From assembly GCF_039537875.1 (NCBI RefSeq), contig NZ_BAABBI010000002.1, positions 248,001 to 312,000 of the forward strand: 64,000 bases of DNA, read 5' to 3'. Both the position numbers and the translations under genes were made by a program. This DNA is from Corallibacter vietnamensis. Its GTDB lineage: Bacteria; Bacteroidota; Bacteroidia; Flavobacteriales; Flavobacteriaceae. This document shows, piece after piece, positions 27,043 to 35,561 of this stretch (position 1 is its first letter; each line of letters starts with the position of its first letter). The notes under the pieces were generated by a model, which was not told the origin of the DNA, did not search any database, and saw only the letters and a list, made by a program, of their open reading frames with translations.

Positions 27043-28770
27043 TTAATTAAGCTGCATATCTTTTATGATAGCATCAATTTTTGTTTCTAGTTCTTTCTCT
27101 GTATTTGCAAAAGAAGAAACGGTTTTTAAAGCGGTGTTTACACTGATGTAAAACTTAATTTTAGGCTCTGTACCACTTGGTCTTAAAGCTATTTTGCTAC
27201 CATCTTCTGTGTAATAAATTAGCACATTAGATTTTGGAATGCTGATAGCTGTTTCTTGACCAGATACAATATCTTTAGAAAGTGATAATTGATAATCTTC
27301 AATTTTAATAACTTTAGAACCATTAACTTCTTTTAAAGGCTTTTCTCTAGCATCTATCATCATTTGTTTGATTTCTTCTGCACCTTGAATTCCTTTTTTT
27401 GTAATTGAAATTAAGCGTTCTTTATATAAGCCATGTTTTACATAAAGCTCTAATAGTGTTTTGTAAAACGAACTTCCGTTATTTTTTGCTTCACTAGCAA
27501 TTTCACAAGCTAAAAGTGTAGATGTAACTGCGTCTTTATCACGAACAAAATCACCTACCATAAAACCAAAACTTTCTTCGCCACCACCAACAAAATTTTG
27601 ATTAGGTGCGTCTTTAATCATTTTGGCAATCCACTTAAAACCAGTTAGGCCAACTTTGTATTCAACATTGTAGGCACTAGCCAATTCCTTCATCATTGGT
27701 GTAGATACAATAGTCGAGCCAATAAACGCATTGCCGTTTAATTTGTTGTTTTTCTGCCATTGTTTCAGTAAGAAATCTGTCATGACAACCATCGTTTGGT
27801 TTCCGTTAAGCAAAACCAATTCATTGTTGTTGTCTCTTACAGCAACACCTAGTCTGTCACTATCAGGGTCTGTTCCAATAACAATATCAGCTTGTACTTT
27901 GTCTGCTAAATCTAAAGCCATTTTTAGTGCTTCAGGTTCTTCTGGGTTTGGAGATTTTACAGTTGGGAAGTCTCCGTTTGGTTCACGTTGCTCTTCAACA
28001 ATATGAACATTTTTATAACCAGCACGTTTTAATGTTTCTGGGATAGTTGTTATAGATGTGCCATGTAATGATGTAAATACAATAGATAGGTTGTCTTTAG
28101 CTTCTTGAGATGTAAAACTTCCGTTTTTTACAGACGCATCAATAAAAGCATTGTCTACATCCTTACCTATAAGTGTTATTAGTTTCTCATTGGCTTCAAA
28201 TTTAATTTCTGAATAATCTAATGCTTCTATTACAGAAATGATAGCACCATCTTGAGGAGGTACTAATTGTCCGCCATCTTGCCAGTAAACTTTGTACCCG
28301 TTGTACTCTGGTGGGTTATGAGACGCTGTAAGAACAATACCGCAGTGACAGTTTAAGTGTTTTACGGCAAATGATAGTTCTGGTGTTGTTCTTAAATCTT
28401 CAAATAGAAAAACTTCAATGTTATTAGCAGAAAATACATCGGCTACAACTTTTGCTAATGTATTACTGTTATGTCTGCAGTCATAAGCGATAGCAACTTT
28501 TATAGATTCTCCAGGGAAGACTTTATGTAGATAATTACTTAACCCTTGTGTGTTTTTTCCTAATGTATATTTGTTAATACGATTTGTGCCAACACCCATA
28601 ATACCACGCATACCGCCGGTTCCAAATTCTAGGTTTTTATAAAAACTTTCTTTTAGTTCTGTAGGGTTTGATTCTATTAAGTTTTTAATATAATCTTGCG
28701 TTTCATTGTCAAAAACTGGAGTTAGCCATGAGTTTGCACGTTCTAACAATTCAGGTTCTATATGTGTCAT
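27043..28770 (-). CDS. Phosphohexomutase (phosphoglucomutase/phosphomannomutase family)
   Basis: 575 residues, typical of the Bacteroidetes phospho-sugar mutases of about 570. Conserved sites are the phosphoserine loop LTASHNPPEYNGYKVYW (around residue 148), the metal-binding GTDPDSDRLGVAV, the sugar-binding GGGEESFGFMVGD and the phosphate-binding RPSGTEPKIKFYI near the C-terminus. It interconverts hexose 1- and 6-phosphates (glucose and/or mannose), feeding nucleotide-sugar and glycan synthesis, which suits the glycosyltransferase upstream on the same strand and the MsbA-like exporter translated directly behind it. Glucose versus mannose preference is not decidable. A TATTTTTG -7 box lies at 28790-28797, 19 bp before the ATG. 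Confidence 0.92.
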   Translation of the reverse strand: MTHIEPELLERANSWLTPVFDNETQDYIKNLIESNPTELKESFYKNLEFGTGGMRGIMGVGTNRINKYTLGKNTQGLSNYLHKVFPGESIKVAIAYDCRHNSNTLAKVVADVFSANNIEVFLFEDLRTTPELSFAVKHLNCHCGIVLTASHNPPEYNGYKVYWQDGGQLVPPQDGAIISVIEALDYSEIKFEANEKLITLIGKDVDNAFIDASVKNGSFTSQEAKDNLSIVFTSLHGTSITTIPETLKRAGYKNVHIVEEQREPNGDFPTVKSPNPEEPEALKMALDLADKVQADIVIGTDPDSDRLGVAVRDNNNELVLLNGNQTMVVMTDFLLKQWQKNNKLNGNAFIGSTIVSTPMMKELASAYNVEYKVGLTGFKWIAKMIKDAPNQNFVGGGEESFGFMVGDFVRDKDAVTSTLLACEIASEAKNNGSSFYKTLLELYVKHGLYKERLISITKKGIQGAEEIKQMMIDAREKPLKEVNGSKVIKIEDYQLSLSKDIVSGQETAISIPKSNVLIYYTEDGSKIALRPSGTEPKIKFYISVNTALKTVSSFANTEKELETKIDAIIKDMQLN

Positions 28771-28789
28771 AATATCAATTGGTAAAATG

Positions 28790-28797
28790 CAAAAATA
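28790..28797 (-). promoter_or_regulatory. -7 box upstream of the phosphohexomutase gene
   Basis: TATTTTTG on the minus strand matches TAnnTTTG, 19 bp before the ATG at 28770. It suggests that the mutase-exporter pair can be transcribed separately from the GT2/DUF4199 genes upstream. Confidence 0.45.
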
Positions 28798-28840
28798 AAC
28801 AATTTAACATGCTATGTGTAAGCTTGTTTTAATGATTGCG

Positions 28841-29788
28841 TTACAAATTTAATTCGTCTTTAATAAGGTATCGTTTTTTATCTTGTTTAGAGCGAAGAAT
28901 AATTTCTCCTAAAAAGCCGGCAACAAAAAACTGTGTTCCAATTATCATAGTTGCTAGCGCGATATAAAATTGAGGGCGTTGCGTAATTAATCTGCCATAA
29001 GGGTTTAAAAAAAGCTTGTCTATACCAAGATAAAAAGAAAAGCCAAAACCTATAGCAAACATAAGAACGCCTAAAGCACCAAAAAGATGCATAGGACGTT
29101 TTCCAAAACGCGAAATAAACCATATGGTAATTAAGTCTAAAAAACCGTGAATAAACCGATCCATGCCAAATTTAGTTTCGCCATATTTTCTTGCTTGATG
29201 CTTAACAACCTTTTCACCAATATTAGTAAAGCCAGCTGTTTTTGCTAAAACAGGAATGTAGCGATGCATTTCGCCGTTTACATCAATGTTTTTTGTTACA
29301 TCTTTATGGTAAGATTTGAGTCCGCAGTTAAAATCATGAAGCTTTACGCCTGATGTTTTTCTAGCAGCCCAATTAAATAATTTTGATGGCAGATTTTTAC
29401 TAATTACAGAATCATAGCGCTTTTTCTTCCAACCAGAAACCATATCAAACCCTTCATTTATAATCATGTCATAAAGTTCTGGTATTTCTTCTGGATTGTC
29501 TTGCAAATCTGCATCCATGGTGATTATAACATCTCCTTGCGCTTTGTCAAAACCAGCATGTAAAGCTTGAGATTTACCAAAGTTTTTTAAAAACTTAATG
29601 CCTTTTACGTTGCTATCTTTTTTAGATAATTGCTGTATGATTTTCCAAGAATCATCAGTGCTTCCATCATCAATAAAAATGATTTCATAAGAAAAATGAT
29701 TGGACTGCATAACATTTGCAATCCAATCATGTAACTCTTTTAAAGATTCTTGTTCGTTAAGTAGTGGTATAACTACTGATATATTCAT
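28841..29788 (-). CDS. GT2 family glycosyltransferase with C-terminal membrane spans
   Basis: 315 residues. The GT-A fold is clear: VVIPLLNEQESLKEL, the nucleotide-binding FIDDGSTDDSW and the metal-binding ITMDADLQDNPEEIPEL. Two hydrophobic spans near 235-260 and 270-295 follow. The layout matches DPM1/GtrB/ArnC-type polyprenyl-phosphate glycosyltransferases, which make Und-P- or Dol-P-linked sugars on the cytoplasmic face; the sugar is not determinable. The gene follows a DUF4199 gene by 39 bp on the same strand and sits upstream of the phosphohexomutase, so a role in envelope glycan synthesis is plausible. Confidence 0.9.
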   Translation of the reverse strand: MNISVVIPLLNEQESLKELHDWIANVMQSNHFSYEIIFIDDGSTDDSWKIIQQLSKKDSNVKGIKFLKNFGKSQALHAGFDKAQGDVIITMDADLQDNPEEIPELYDMIINEGFDMVSGWKKKRYDSVISKNLPSKLFNWAARKTSGVKLHDFNCGLKSYHKDVTKNIDVNGEMHRYIPVLAKTAGFTNIGEKVVKHQARKYGETKFGMDRFIHGFLDLITIWFISRFGKRPMHLFGALGVLMFAIGFGFSFYLGIDKLFLNPYGRLITQRPQFYIALATMIIGTQFFVAGFLGEIILRSKQDKKRYLIKDELNL

Positions 29789-29827
29789 TGAGATAATTTC
29801 AAATTTCTTGTTTCAAAAATATGAAAT

Positions 29828-30358
29828 TTATTCTGCGTTAGGGTCATTTTTTTTAACTATTAAAGCAGCAATTAACCCTAATATGCTATAAAACACTAAT
29901 CTAGAGATATAAGCTTTTAGTTGAGATGCTAAAGAAAAGTTGTCAGTTTTTTCAGCTTCCATTAAGCTTTGCTGAATAATTTCTTGTGAAGCGCCAAAGT
30001 TTTCCATAGTTTCTTTTGTCATAATCAGTATTTGCTCATTTAAATATTTTGCTGCTTCAGGGTCAACAAACGTAAAAATGATAATACCAACAATTGTAGA
30101 AATTAAAGTACCAATAGCGATGGTGATAAAATACGAGCTAAAAGCTTGTTTAAATGAAATAAAACCTCCTAGTTGTTTTTTAATTTGTATAGAAGAGTAA
30201 ATACCAAGTCCAAATGCAATAAGAAATAATATGATGCCAAGCCACCATTTTGTAAACAAATCTAGGTTAACAGCATATGCTAAAACAGTAATCACGGACA
30301 AAATTAAACCTAGAATAAGCCCGTTGTTAATTGATATTGATTTTAATGATTTTTCCAT
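29828..30358 (-). CDS. DUF4199 membrane protein
   Basis: 176 residues with about four membrane spans: GLILGLILSVITVLAYA, WLGIILFLIAFGLGIY, SYFITIAIGTLISTIVGIIIF and LVFYSILGLIAALIVKK. Between spans two and three lies the motif QIKKQLGGFISFKQAFSSYF, and a hydrophilic segment with ETMENFGASQEIIQQSLMEAEK precedes the last span. This matches the Bacteroidetes DUF4199 family, of unknown function and frequently encoded next to a GT2 glycosyltransferase as here. A TATATTTG -7 box lies at 30397-30404, divergent from rpmE2. Confidence 0.85.
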   Translation of the reverse strand: MEKSLKSISINNGLILGLILSVITVLAYAVNLDLFTKWWLGIILFLIAFGLGIYSSIQIKKQLGGFISFKQAFSSYFITIAIGTLISTIVGIIIFTFVDPEAAKYLNEQILIMTKETMENFGASQEIIQQSLMEAEKTDNFSLASQLKAYISRLVFYSILGLIAALIVKKNDPNAE

Positions 30359-30396
30359 TTTTAAGTGATTTTAGTTGATTATATTTGGTTAGTAAA

Positions 30397-30404
30397 CAAA
30401 TATA
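30397..30404 (-). promoter_or_regulatory. -7 box of the DUF4199/GT2 operon
   Basis: TATATTTG on the minus strand (TAnnTTTG), 38 bp before the ATG at 30358. No TTG at the usual distance is evident. Confidence 0.45.
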
Positions 30405-30450
30405 CCAAAACGTTACAGATTATAAGAGAAATAAAAAAAACAAAAAAGTA

Positions 30451-30480
30451 TTGTGTATTAATAAAAAACGCTTAAATTTG
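30451..30480 (+). promoter_or_regulatory. Promoter of rpmE2
   Basis: TTG (30451-30453), 19-bp spacer, TAAATTTG (30473-30480), 36 bp before the ATG at 30517. It is a textbook Flavobacterium housekeeping promoter and supports the internal ATG as the true rpmE2 start, since the longer open frame would begin upstream of the promoter. Confidence 0.75.
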
Positions 30481-30516
30481 CACCTCAAAATTTGTAAGAC
30501 AATAAAGCGTTTAGCG

Positions 30517-30768
30517 ATGAAAAAAGATATACATCCAGAAAATTATAGAGTAGTAGCATTTAAAGATATGTCTAATGATGATGTGTTTTTAACAAAGTCT
30601 ACAGCAAATACAAACGAAACTTTAGAAGTTGATGGTGTTGAGTACCCATTAGTAAAAATGGAAATCTCTAGAACATCTCATCCTTATTACACTGGTAAAT
30701 CTAAATTAGTAGATACTGCTGGTCGTATTGATAAATTCAAAAACAAATACGCGAAATTTAAAAAATAA
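30517..30768 (+). CDS. rpmE2: 50S ribosomal protein L31 type B
   Basis: 83 residues: MKKDIHPENYRVVAFKDMSN... VDGVEYPLVKMEISRTSHPYYTGKSKLVDTAGRIDKFKNKYAKF. The SHPYYTGK segment and the overall length are those of type B L31, which lacks the zinc-binding cysteines of the type A form; no Cys is present here. A longer in-frame ORF begins at 30385, but its extra 44 residues are Lys/Asn-rich, unlike L31, and would start ahead of the promoter at 30451-30480, so 30517 is chosen. It is a monocistronic gene with its own terminator. Only the zinc-independent form is seen in this window. Confidence 0.95.
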   Translation: MKKDIHPENYRVVAFKDMSNDDVFLTKSTANTNETLEVDGVEYPLVKMEISRTSHPYYTGKSKLVDTAGRIDKFKNKYAKFKK

Positions 30769-30788
30769 GTTTCAGCTAAAATATATTT

Positions 30789-30825
30789 TAAAGCCTTCAT
30801 ATTTATACTGAAGGCTTTTTTTGTT
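30789..30825 (+). terminator. rpmE2 terminator
   Basis: Stem AAAGCCTTCA / TGAAGGCTTT with a nine-base loop and a T-run, 20 bp after the rpmE2 stop. Confidence 0.9.
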
Positions 30826-30901
30826 TTCAACAATTAAGCTATTTTTGAGAATAGATTAATTTTATTAGAGTTTTTAATACCTAACCTTAAGCTTGCTTGC
30901 T

Positions 30902-32077
30902 ATGAACTACATACTCTTTGATGGTCCTTTTCGTAATAATTTATTACCATTTACTTACACACGACCAGTTGCTGACATTCGTATAGGAATTTTAACTATT
31001 AGAGAAAAGTGGGAACTGCTTTTAGGATACACGACAACCACAATTACAGAAGATTACTTGTCTGACAAGTATCCTATGGTTGAAATGGATGAAAATATTA
31101 TGATAAATGCATCTTTTCTTCCAAATGTTGAATTAGCAGAAATGATTAAAAGTTTAGAAGAAAATCAAGCAATTTTTAATGATGAAGATGTTATTGCTTT
31201 TTTTACAAAAGACACCCAAGAAGCAATAGATTTTGATACATATGAAGCAATAGAATACAACGAAGATGTAGTAAAAATAGAAAACACTTGGGATATTTTT
31301 TCAAAAAATGGTATCGCAATTCAAGATGATTTTGATTTATTAACAAAAGATAAAAAGTCACAACCAATACCTGCATCTGTTAACACAATTAATGCAAGTC
31401 AAATTTTTATAGAAGAAGGTGCTAAACTTGAATTTGTAACGCTTAATGCTACTAACGGACCAATTTACATAGGTAAAGATGCTGAAGTTATGGAAGGTAG
31501 TATTATTCGTGGCCCTTTTGCATTATGTGATTATGCCACAGTAAAAATGGGCGCTAAAATATATGGGCCAACCACTGTGGGGCCGCATAGCAAAGTAGGA
31601 GGAGAAATTAATAACTCTGTAATTTTTGGATACTCAAACAAAGGCCATGACGGTTTTTTAGGTAATTCGGTATTAGGAGAATGGTGCAATTTAGGAGCCG
31701 ATACTAATAATTCTAACCTAAAAAATAATTATGCCGAGGTGCGTTTATGGAATTACGAAACCGAAAACTTTGCCAAAACAGGATTGCAATTTTGCGGATT
31801 AATGATGGGAGATCATAGTAAATGTGGTATCAACACGATGTTTAATACAGGGACTGTGGTTGGTGTGAGTGCTAATATTTTTGGTAGCGGTTTTCCTCGT
31901 AATTTTGTTCCTAGTTTTTCTTGGGGTGGCAGTAGTGGTTTTACAACGTATTTAACTAAAAAAGCTTTTGAAGTAGCAGAAGTAGTAATGTCACGTAGAG
32001 ATGTAGAGCTTACAGATGCTGATAAAGCTATTTTAGAACACGTTTTTGAAGAAACTAAAAAATATAGACGCGATTAG
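30902..32077 (+). CDS. Alternative GlmU-like sugar nucleotidyltransferase
   Basis: 391 residues from the ATG at 30902 (MNYILFDGPFRNNLLPFTYTRPVADIRIGI); an ATG three codons upstream is possible but leaves the conserved N-terminus extended. The N-terminal half is a divergent nucleotidyltransferase-like domain and the C-terminal half a left-handed beta-helix of hexapeptide repeats (IYIGKDAEVMEGSIIRGP, VGPHSKVGGEINNSVIFGYSN, GEWCNLGADTNNSNLKNNY, MMGDHSKCGINTMFNTGTVVG). This corresponds to the Bacteroidetes alternative GlmU family, proposed to make UDP-GlcNAc in place of classical GlmU. Its stop overlaps the stop of the convergent OppA-like gene by four bases. Confidence 0.85.
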   Translation: MNYILFDGPFRNNLLPFTYTRPVADIRIGILTIREKWELLLGYTTTTITEDYLSDKYPMVEMDENIMINASFLPNVELAEMIKSLEENQAIFNDEDVIAFFTKDTQEAIDFDTYEAIEYNEDVVKIENTWDIFSKNGIAIQDDFDLLTKDKKSQPIPASVNTINASQIFIEEGAKLEFVTLNATNGPIYIGKDAEVMEGSIIRGPFALCDYATVKMGAKIYGPTTVGPHSKVGGEINNSVIFGYSNKGHDGFLGNSVLGEWCNLGADTNNSNLKNNYAEVRLWNYETENFAKTGLQFCGLMMGDHSKCGINTMFNTGTVVGVSANIFGSGFPRNFVPSFSWGGSSGFTTYLTKKAFEVAEVVMSRRDVELTDADKAILEHVFEETKKYRRD

Positions 32078-33708
32078 TTTTTTGTTTTCTTAACGCGTTT
32101 TAGTTCTAATAAATTAGTAGGGTTTATACCTAACCCATTAACGTTTTTTCTGGTAAAACGAACAACTTCATCATAAAATAACGGAACAACAGGAGTTTTG
32201 CTCATCACAAGGCTATCCATTTTTTTGTAAAGCAATTCTCTAGTTTTAGTATTGGTTTCGGTAAATGCTTTTTCGTACCAAGTATCAAACTGCTTGTTTT
32301 TAAAATGGGTATAATTAGGACCATTTGGCGCAAAGTTTTTACTGTAATATAATGATAGATAATTTTCGGCATCTGGGTAATCGGCCACCCAACTAGCTCT
32401 AAACATATCAAGTTTTCCGTTAGCCTTTGCATCTTTAAGCGTTGCAGCAGGAATAACATCAATATTAACCTGTAAGCCAGTTTTTTGAAGCTCTCTTTGT
32501 ATATATTCGCAAAAACTTAAATAATTACTCGTTGTTGTAATGGTTATTTGTGGATTTTGATTTCCTGTTTCATTTTTAAATTCAGAAACTAGCGACCTCG
32601 CTTTTTCAGGCTGATAAGAAAAACCTGCATCAGCATTATACCCAGGAAGCCCTTTTGGTATAAAGCCACCATTAGCAGGAATACCAATACCATTGCGTAG
32701 GTAGGTCATCATTTTTTGTCGGTCAAAACCATAATTTATAGCCTGTCGTAATTTGTTGGATTGCATTTCAGGAATGTTAGAGTCCATATAAAATGCTAAA
32801 TATTCAGTGTTTAAATAAGGACCTCGTATCATGTTTACATCATCGAAATAAGCATCTCGTAACTGTCCGCTAGCTGTTAATATTTCATCTTTATAAGATG
32901 CATCTAAACCGGATACATAATCAATATTTCCTTGAGCAAATTGTAAAAATTCACTTTGTTTATCAGGTAAAAAAGTAATGGCTACAGCTTCAAGATAAGG
33001 AAGTGAATTGCCAAAATTGTCTTTTTCAAAATACGTATTGTTTTTTCTTAAAACCAGCTTAATATTTTCTTCCCAACGCTTAAATTTAAAAGGTCCAGTG
33101 CCAATCGGGTTGCTTCTAAAGTCTGTTCCGTAAAAATCTATAATTTCTTTAGGAACTACCGAGCAATATTTCATTGTTAATAGCCCCAGAAAAGCGGGAA
33201 AAGGTTGCTTGAGTGTTATTTGAAAAAGCGTGTCATTTACAGCATGAAAACTATCAACTTTGTTAAGCACCCAACTACCAGGCGAAGCAACTTGTTTGTC
33301 TTTTAATCTGTTTAAACTGTACTCAAAATCCTTGGCGGTAACGTTTCTGGTAGAATCTATGCCAAAACGTTCATGTTTATGAAAGTATACGTCACTTCGT
33401 AATGTAAATGTATAGGTTTTGGCACTATCAGAAACTGTCCAATGTTTTGCAATACAAGGCTTAACATTTAGGCTGTCATCCATTTGTACTAAACCATTAA
33501 AAAGTTGGTTAGTAGCCCAAATATCAGCAATGTCTTTGGAGAAAGCAGGGTCTAAAGATCCTATATTCTTGTGTTCATTATACCTAAATACAAGGTGTTC
33601 TTTATTAGTCTCTTTTGTGTTTTTGCATGATAGGATAAGCAACAAAATACAACTAGCTGTAAACATGTTAATTGAGAAACGTATGTTTGTTTTTATGTGT
33701 TTTATCAT
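32074..33708 (-). CDS. OppA/DppA-like peptide-binding lipoprotein (SBP family 5)
   Basis: 544 residues from the ATG at 33708. The longer frame from 33786 is rejected because it would overlap mtaB and bury the lipoprotein signal; from 33708 the protein starts MIKHIKTNIRFSINMFTASC and reaches the lipobox LILSC. The mature part has the family 5 solute-binding signature: GSLDPAFSKDIADIWATNQLFNGLVQMD, FTLRSDVYFHK, NPIGTGPFKFKRWE, LRQAINYGFDRQKM and KKMDSLVMSKTPVVPLFY. It should bind peptides or similar ligands for an ABC importer, but no permease or ATPase genes are adjacent, so it may serve a remote transporter. It is divergent from mtaB, 44 bp apart. Confidence 0.9.
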   Translation of the reverse strand: MIKHIKTNIRFSINMFTASCILLLILSCKNTKETNKEHLVFRYNEHKNIGSLDPAFSKDIADIWATNQLFNGLVQMDDSLNVKPCIAKHWTVSDSAKTYTFTLRSDVYFHKHERFGIDSTRNVTAKDFEYSLNRLKDKQVASPGSWVLNKVDSFHAVNDTLFQITLKQPFPAFLGLLTMKYCSVVPKEIIDFYGTDFRSNPIGTGPFKFKRWEENIKLVLRKNNTYFEKDNFGNSLPYLEAVAITFLPDKQSEFLQFAQGNIDYVSGLDASYKDEILTASGQLRDAYFDDVNMIRGPYLNTEYLAFYMDSNIPEMQSNKLRQAINYGFDRQKMMTYLRNGIGIPANGGFIPKGLPGYNADAGFSYQPEKARSLVSEFKNETGNQNPQITITTTSNYLSFCEYIQRELQKTGLQVNIDVIPAATLKDAKANGKLDMFRASWVADYPDAENYLSLYYSKNFAPNGPNYTHFKNKQFDTWYEKAFTETNTKTRELLYKKMDSLVMSKTPVVPLFYDEVVRFTRKNVNGLGINPTNLLELKRVKKTKN

Positions 33709-33723
33709 GTTAGAGAATAGTTG

Positions 33724-33731
33724 TAAATTTG
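33724..33731 (+). promoter_or_regulatory. -7 box of the mtaB promoter
   Basis: TAAATTTG, 21 bp before the mtaB ATG at 33753, in the 44-bp gap to the divergent lipoprotein gene. The element overlaps the start of the longer alternative mtaB frame (33729), favouring the shorter form. Confidence 0.55.
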
Positions 33732-33752
33732 CAACTTGGTAAAAGTACGAGA

Positions 33753-35084
33753 ATGAACGCAAGAAAAAAAGTCGCATTTTACACATTAGGATGTAAGCTT
33801 AATTTTTCAGAAACATCAACAATAGCAAGGTCTTTTAAAAATGAAGGTTTTGACCGTGTTGATTTTACTGATGAAGCTGATATTTACGTGATTAACACTT
33901 GTTCTGTAACAGAAAATGCAGACAAACGTTTTAAAACTATTGTTAAGCAGGCTCAAAAAGCTAATCCAGATGCTTTTGTTGCAGCCGTAGGTTGCTATGC
34001 CCAGTTAAAACCACAAGAATTAGCAGATGTTAATGGTGTTGATTTAGTTCTTGGTGCTACAGAAAAATTTAAGATTACTGATTATTTAAATGACTTATCT
34101 AAAAATGATTTTGGAGAAGTTCATTCATGTGATATTGATGATGCTGATTTTTATGTTGGCAGCTATTCTATTGGCGATAGAACACGTGCTTTTTTAAAGG
34201 TTCAAGATGGTTGTGATTATAAATGTACGTACTGTACAATACCATTAGCAAGAGGAATTTCACGTAGTGATACCATGAAAAATGTTTTGAAAAACGCTAA
34301 AGAGATTTCAGAAAAGAACATAAAAGAGATTGTGTTAACTGGTGTAAACATTGGTGATTATGGTAAAGGTGAATTTGGAAACAAAAAGCATGAGCATACA
34401 TTTCTAGACTTGGTGAGAGAGTTAGATAAGGTAGAAGGTATAGAACGTTTAAGAATATCATCAATAGAGCCTAATTTACTTAAAAATGAAACTATTGATT
34501 TAGTTTCTAAATCTAGAGCATTTGTGCCACATTTTCATATTCCACTACAAAGTGGCAGTAATGATATTCTAAAAAAAATGAAACGACGATACATGCGTGA
34601 GTTGTATGTAGATCGTGTTGCAAAAACCAAAGAAGTAATGCCTCATGCTTGTATAGGTGTTGATGTTATTGTTGGTTTTCCAGGAGAAACAGAAGAACGC
34701 TTTCTAGAAACATATAACTTTTTGAATGAGTTAGATATTTCATATATGCATGTTTTTACGTATTCGGAGCGTGATAATACTGAAGCGGCAGCTATGGATG
34801 GCATTGTGCCTAAAAAAGTGCGTTCTAAACGTAGTAAAATGTTACGAGGCCTGTCTGCAAAAAAGCGCAGAGCTTTTTATGAAAGTCAAGTAAATACTTC
34901 TAGAACAGTTTTATTTGAAAGTGAAAATAAAGAAGGCTATATCCATGGATTTACTGAAAACTATGTAAAAGTTAAAACTCCTTGGAATCCAGAATTAGTA
35001 AATACTTTGCATGAAGTTCAGCTTACAGAGATAGACGATGATGGATTAATGCGTATAGCGTTTATAAAGGAGTTAGCCTCATAA
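33753..35084 (+). CDS. mtaB: tRNA t6A37 methylthiotransferase MtaB
   Basis: 443 residues starting MNARKKVAFYTLGCKLN; eight codons of upstream open frame are discarded because they lie in the promoter. The enzyme adds a methylthio group to t6A37 of ANN-decoding tRNAs. Visible are the UPF0004 domain with its three cluster-binding cysteines (TLGCKLN, INTCSVTENADK, VGCYAQ), the radical SAM motif DGCDYKCTYC near residue 155, the MiaB/MtaB blocks SSIEPNLL, HIPLQSGSNDILKKMKRRY and GFPGETEERF, and a C-terminal TRAM-like domain. DxGCKLNFSET and the lack of a GxxGxxA(E/D) MiaB N-terminus support MtaB over MiaB. It ends at the bidirectional terminator at 35087-35120. Confidence 0.92.
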   Translation: MNARKKVAFYTLGCKLNFSETSTIARSFKNEGFDRVDFTDEADIYVINTCSVTENADKRFKTIVKQAQKANPDAFVAAVGCYAQLKPQELADVNGVDLVLGATEKFKITDYLNDLSKNDFGEVHSCDIDDADFYVGSYSIGDRTRAFLKVQDGCDYKCTYCTIPLARGISRSDTMKNVLKNAKEISEKNIKEIVLTGVNIGDYGKGEFGNKKHEHTFLDLVRELDKVEGIERLRISSIEPNLLKNETIDLVSKSRAFVPHFHIPLQSGSNDILKKMKRRYMRELYVDRVAKTKEVMPHACIGVDVIVGFPGETEERFLETYNFLNELDISYMHVFTYSERDNTEAAAMDGIVPKKVRSKRSKMLRGLSAKKRRAFYESQVNTSRTVLFESENKEGYIHGFTENYVKVKTPWNPELVNTLHEVQLTEIDDDGLMRIAFIKELAS

Positions 35085-35086
35085 AA

Positions 35087-35120
35087 AAAAATCCGAAGTT
35101 ATTGCTTCGGATTTTTTTTA
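35087..35120. terminator. Bidirectional terminator after mtaB
   Basis: Stem AAATCCGAAG / CTTCGGATTT with loop TTATTG, flanked by A and T runs; it serves mtaB (stop 35084) and the minus-strand gene ending at 35144. Confidence 0.9.
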
Positions 35121-35143
35121 TTATAGTTTTAATGTTTACAATT

Positions 35144-35440
35144 TTAAATTCTAACACCAACAGGTAGCATGCTTTTGTACTGCCTATTTTTTCTAATAAA
35201 TTTGGCGATTTCTGGACTTGTAGGAACCACACTTAAATTGCGCTCTTCAATATTTTCAAAAACAAGTTTTATAAAATCATTTTGAAAAGTGTCGTTAAAA
35301 ATCTCTTCTGGTATAATGAGCTTGGTTAAAAATATTTTTCTCTCTTGAAGTGAATATTCAATTTTTGCCATATGCTCATCTACCTTTAATTCAAATTGAC
35401 GTAAAAAATCATTGTCAACAAGTTCTGATGCATCTATCAT
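35144..35440 (-). CDS. YjdJ-type GNAT-like small protein, degenerate acetyl-CoA loop
   Basis: 98 residues. The central strand pattern FELKVDEHMAKIEYSLQERKIFLTKLIIPEE and the tail LSVVPTSPEIAKFIRKNRQYKSMLP align in order with the small YjdJ-type acetyltransferase-like family (Gcn5-related, about 95 residues: KIEY...FLTxTxVPEExxGxGxGxxLV...VVPxCPFVAxYIxxHPEY). The loop that normally carries the Gly-rich acetyl-CoA-binding GxGxGxxL sequence reads NDTFQNDFIKLVF here, so CoA binding in the usual way is doubtful. It may be a non-enzymatic descendant. It is a single gene with a TAAATTTG -7 box at 35509-35516. Confidence 0.6.
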   Translation of the reverse strand: MIDASELVDNDFLRQFELKVDEHMAKIEYSLQERKIFLTKLIIPEEIFNDTFQNDFIKLVFENIEERNLSVVPTSPEIAKFIRKNRQYKSMLPVGVRI

Positions 35441-35508
35441 AATAAATTGTTTTTTTATTCAATGGAATTTATAGGGAGTGGAACTATATTTTATATAGCT
35501 TTGTAACG

Positions 35509-35516
35509 CAAATTTA
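35509..35516 (-). promoter_or_regulatory. -7 box of the GNAT-like gene
   Basis: TAAATTTG on the minus strand, 68 bp before the ATG at 35440; leaves an untranslated leader of about 60 bases. Confidence 0.4.
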
Positions 35517-35561
35517 CGAAAAATTATTGTTAATATAAAGAGATATAGTGGTTTGAGCCTT

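Noticed and set aside
30385..30516. 44-residue N-terminal extension of L31
   Set aside because: It is Lys/Asn-rich, not found in L31 proteins and starts ahead of the promoter at 30451-30480.
33709..33786. N-terminal extension of the OppA-like lipoprotein
   Set aside because: It would overlap the mtaB coding region and move the lipoprotein signal away from the N-terminus.
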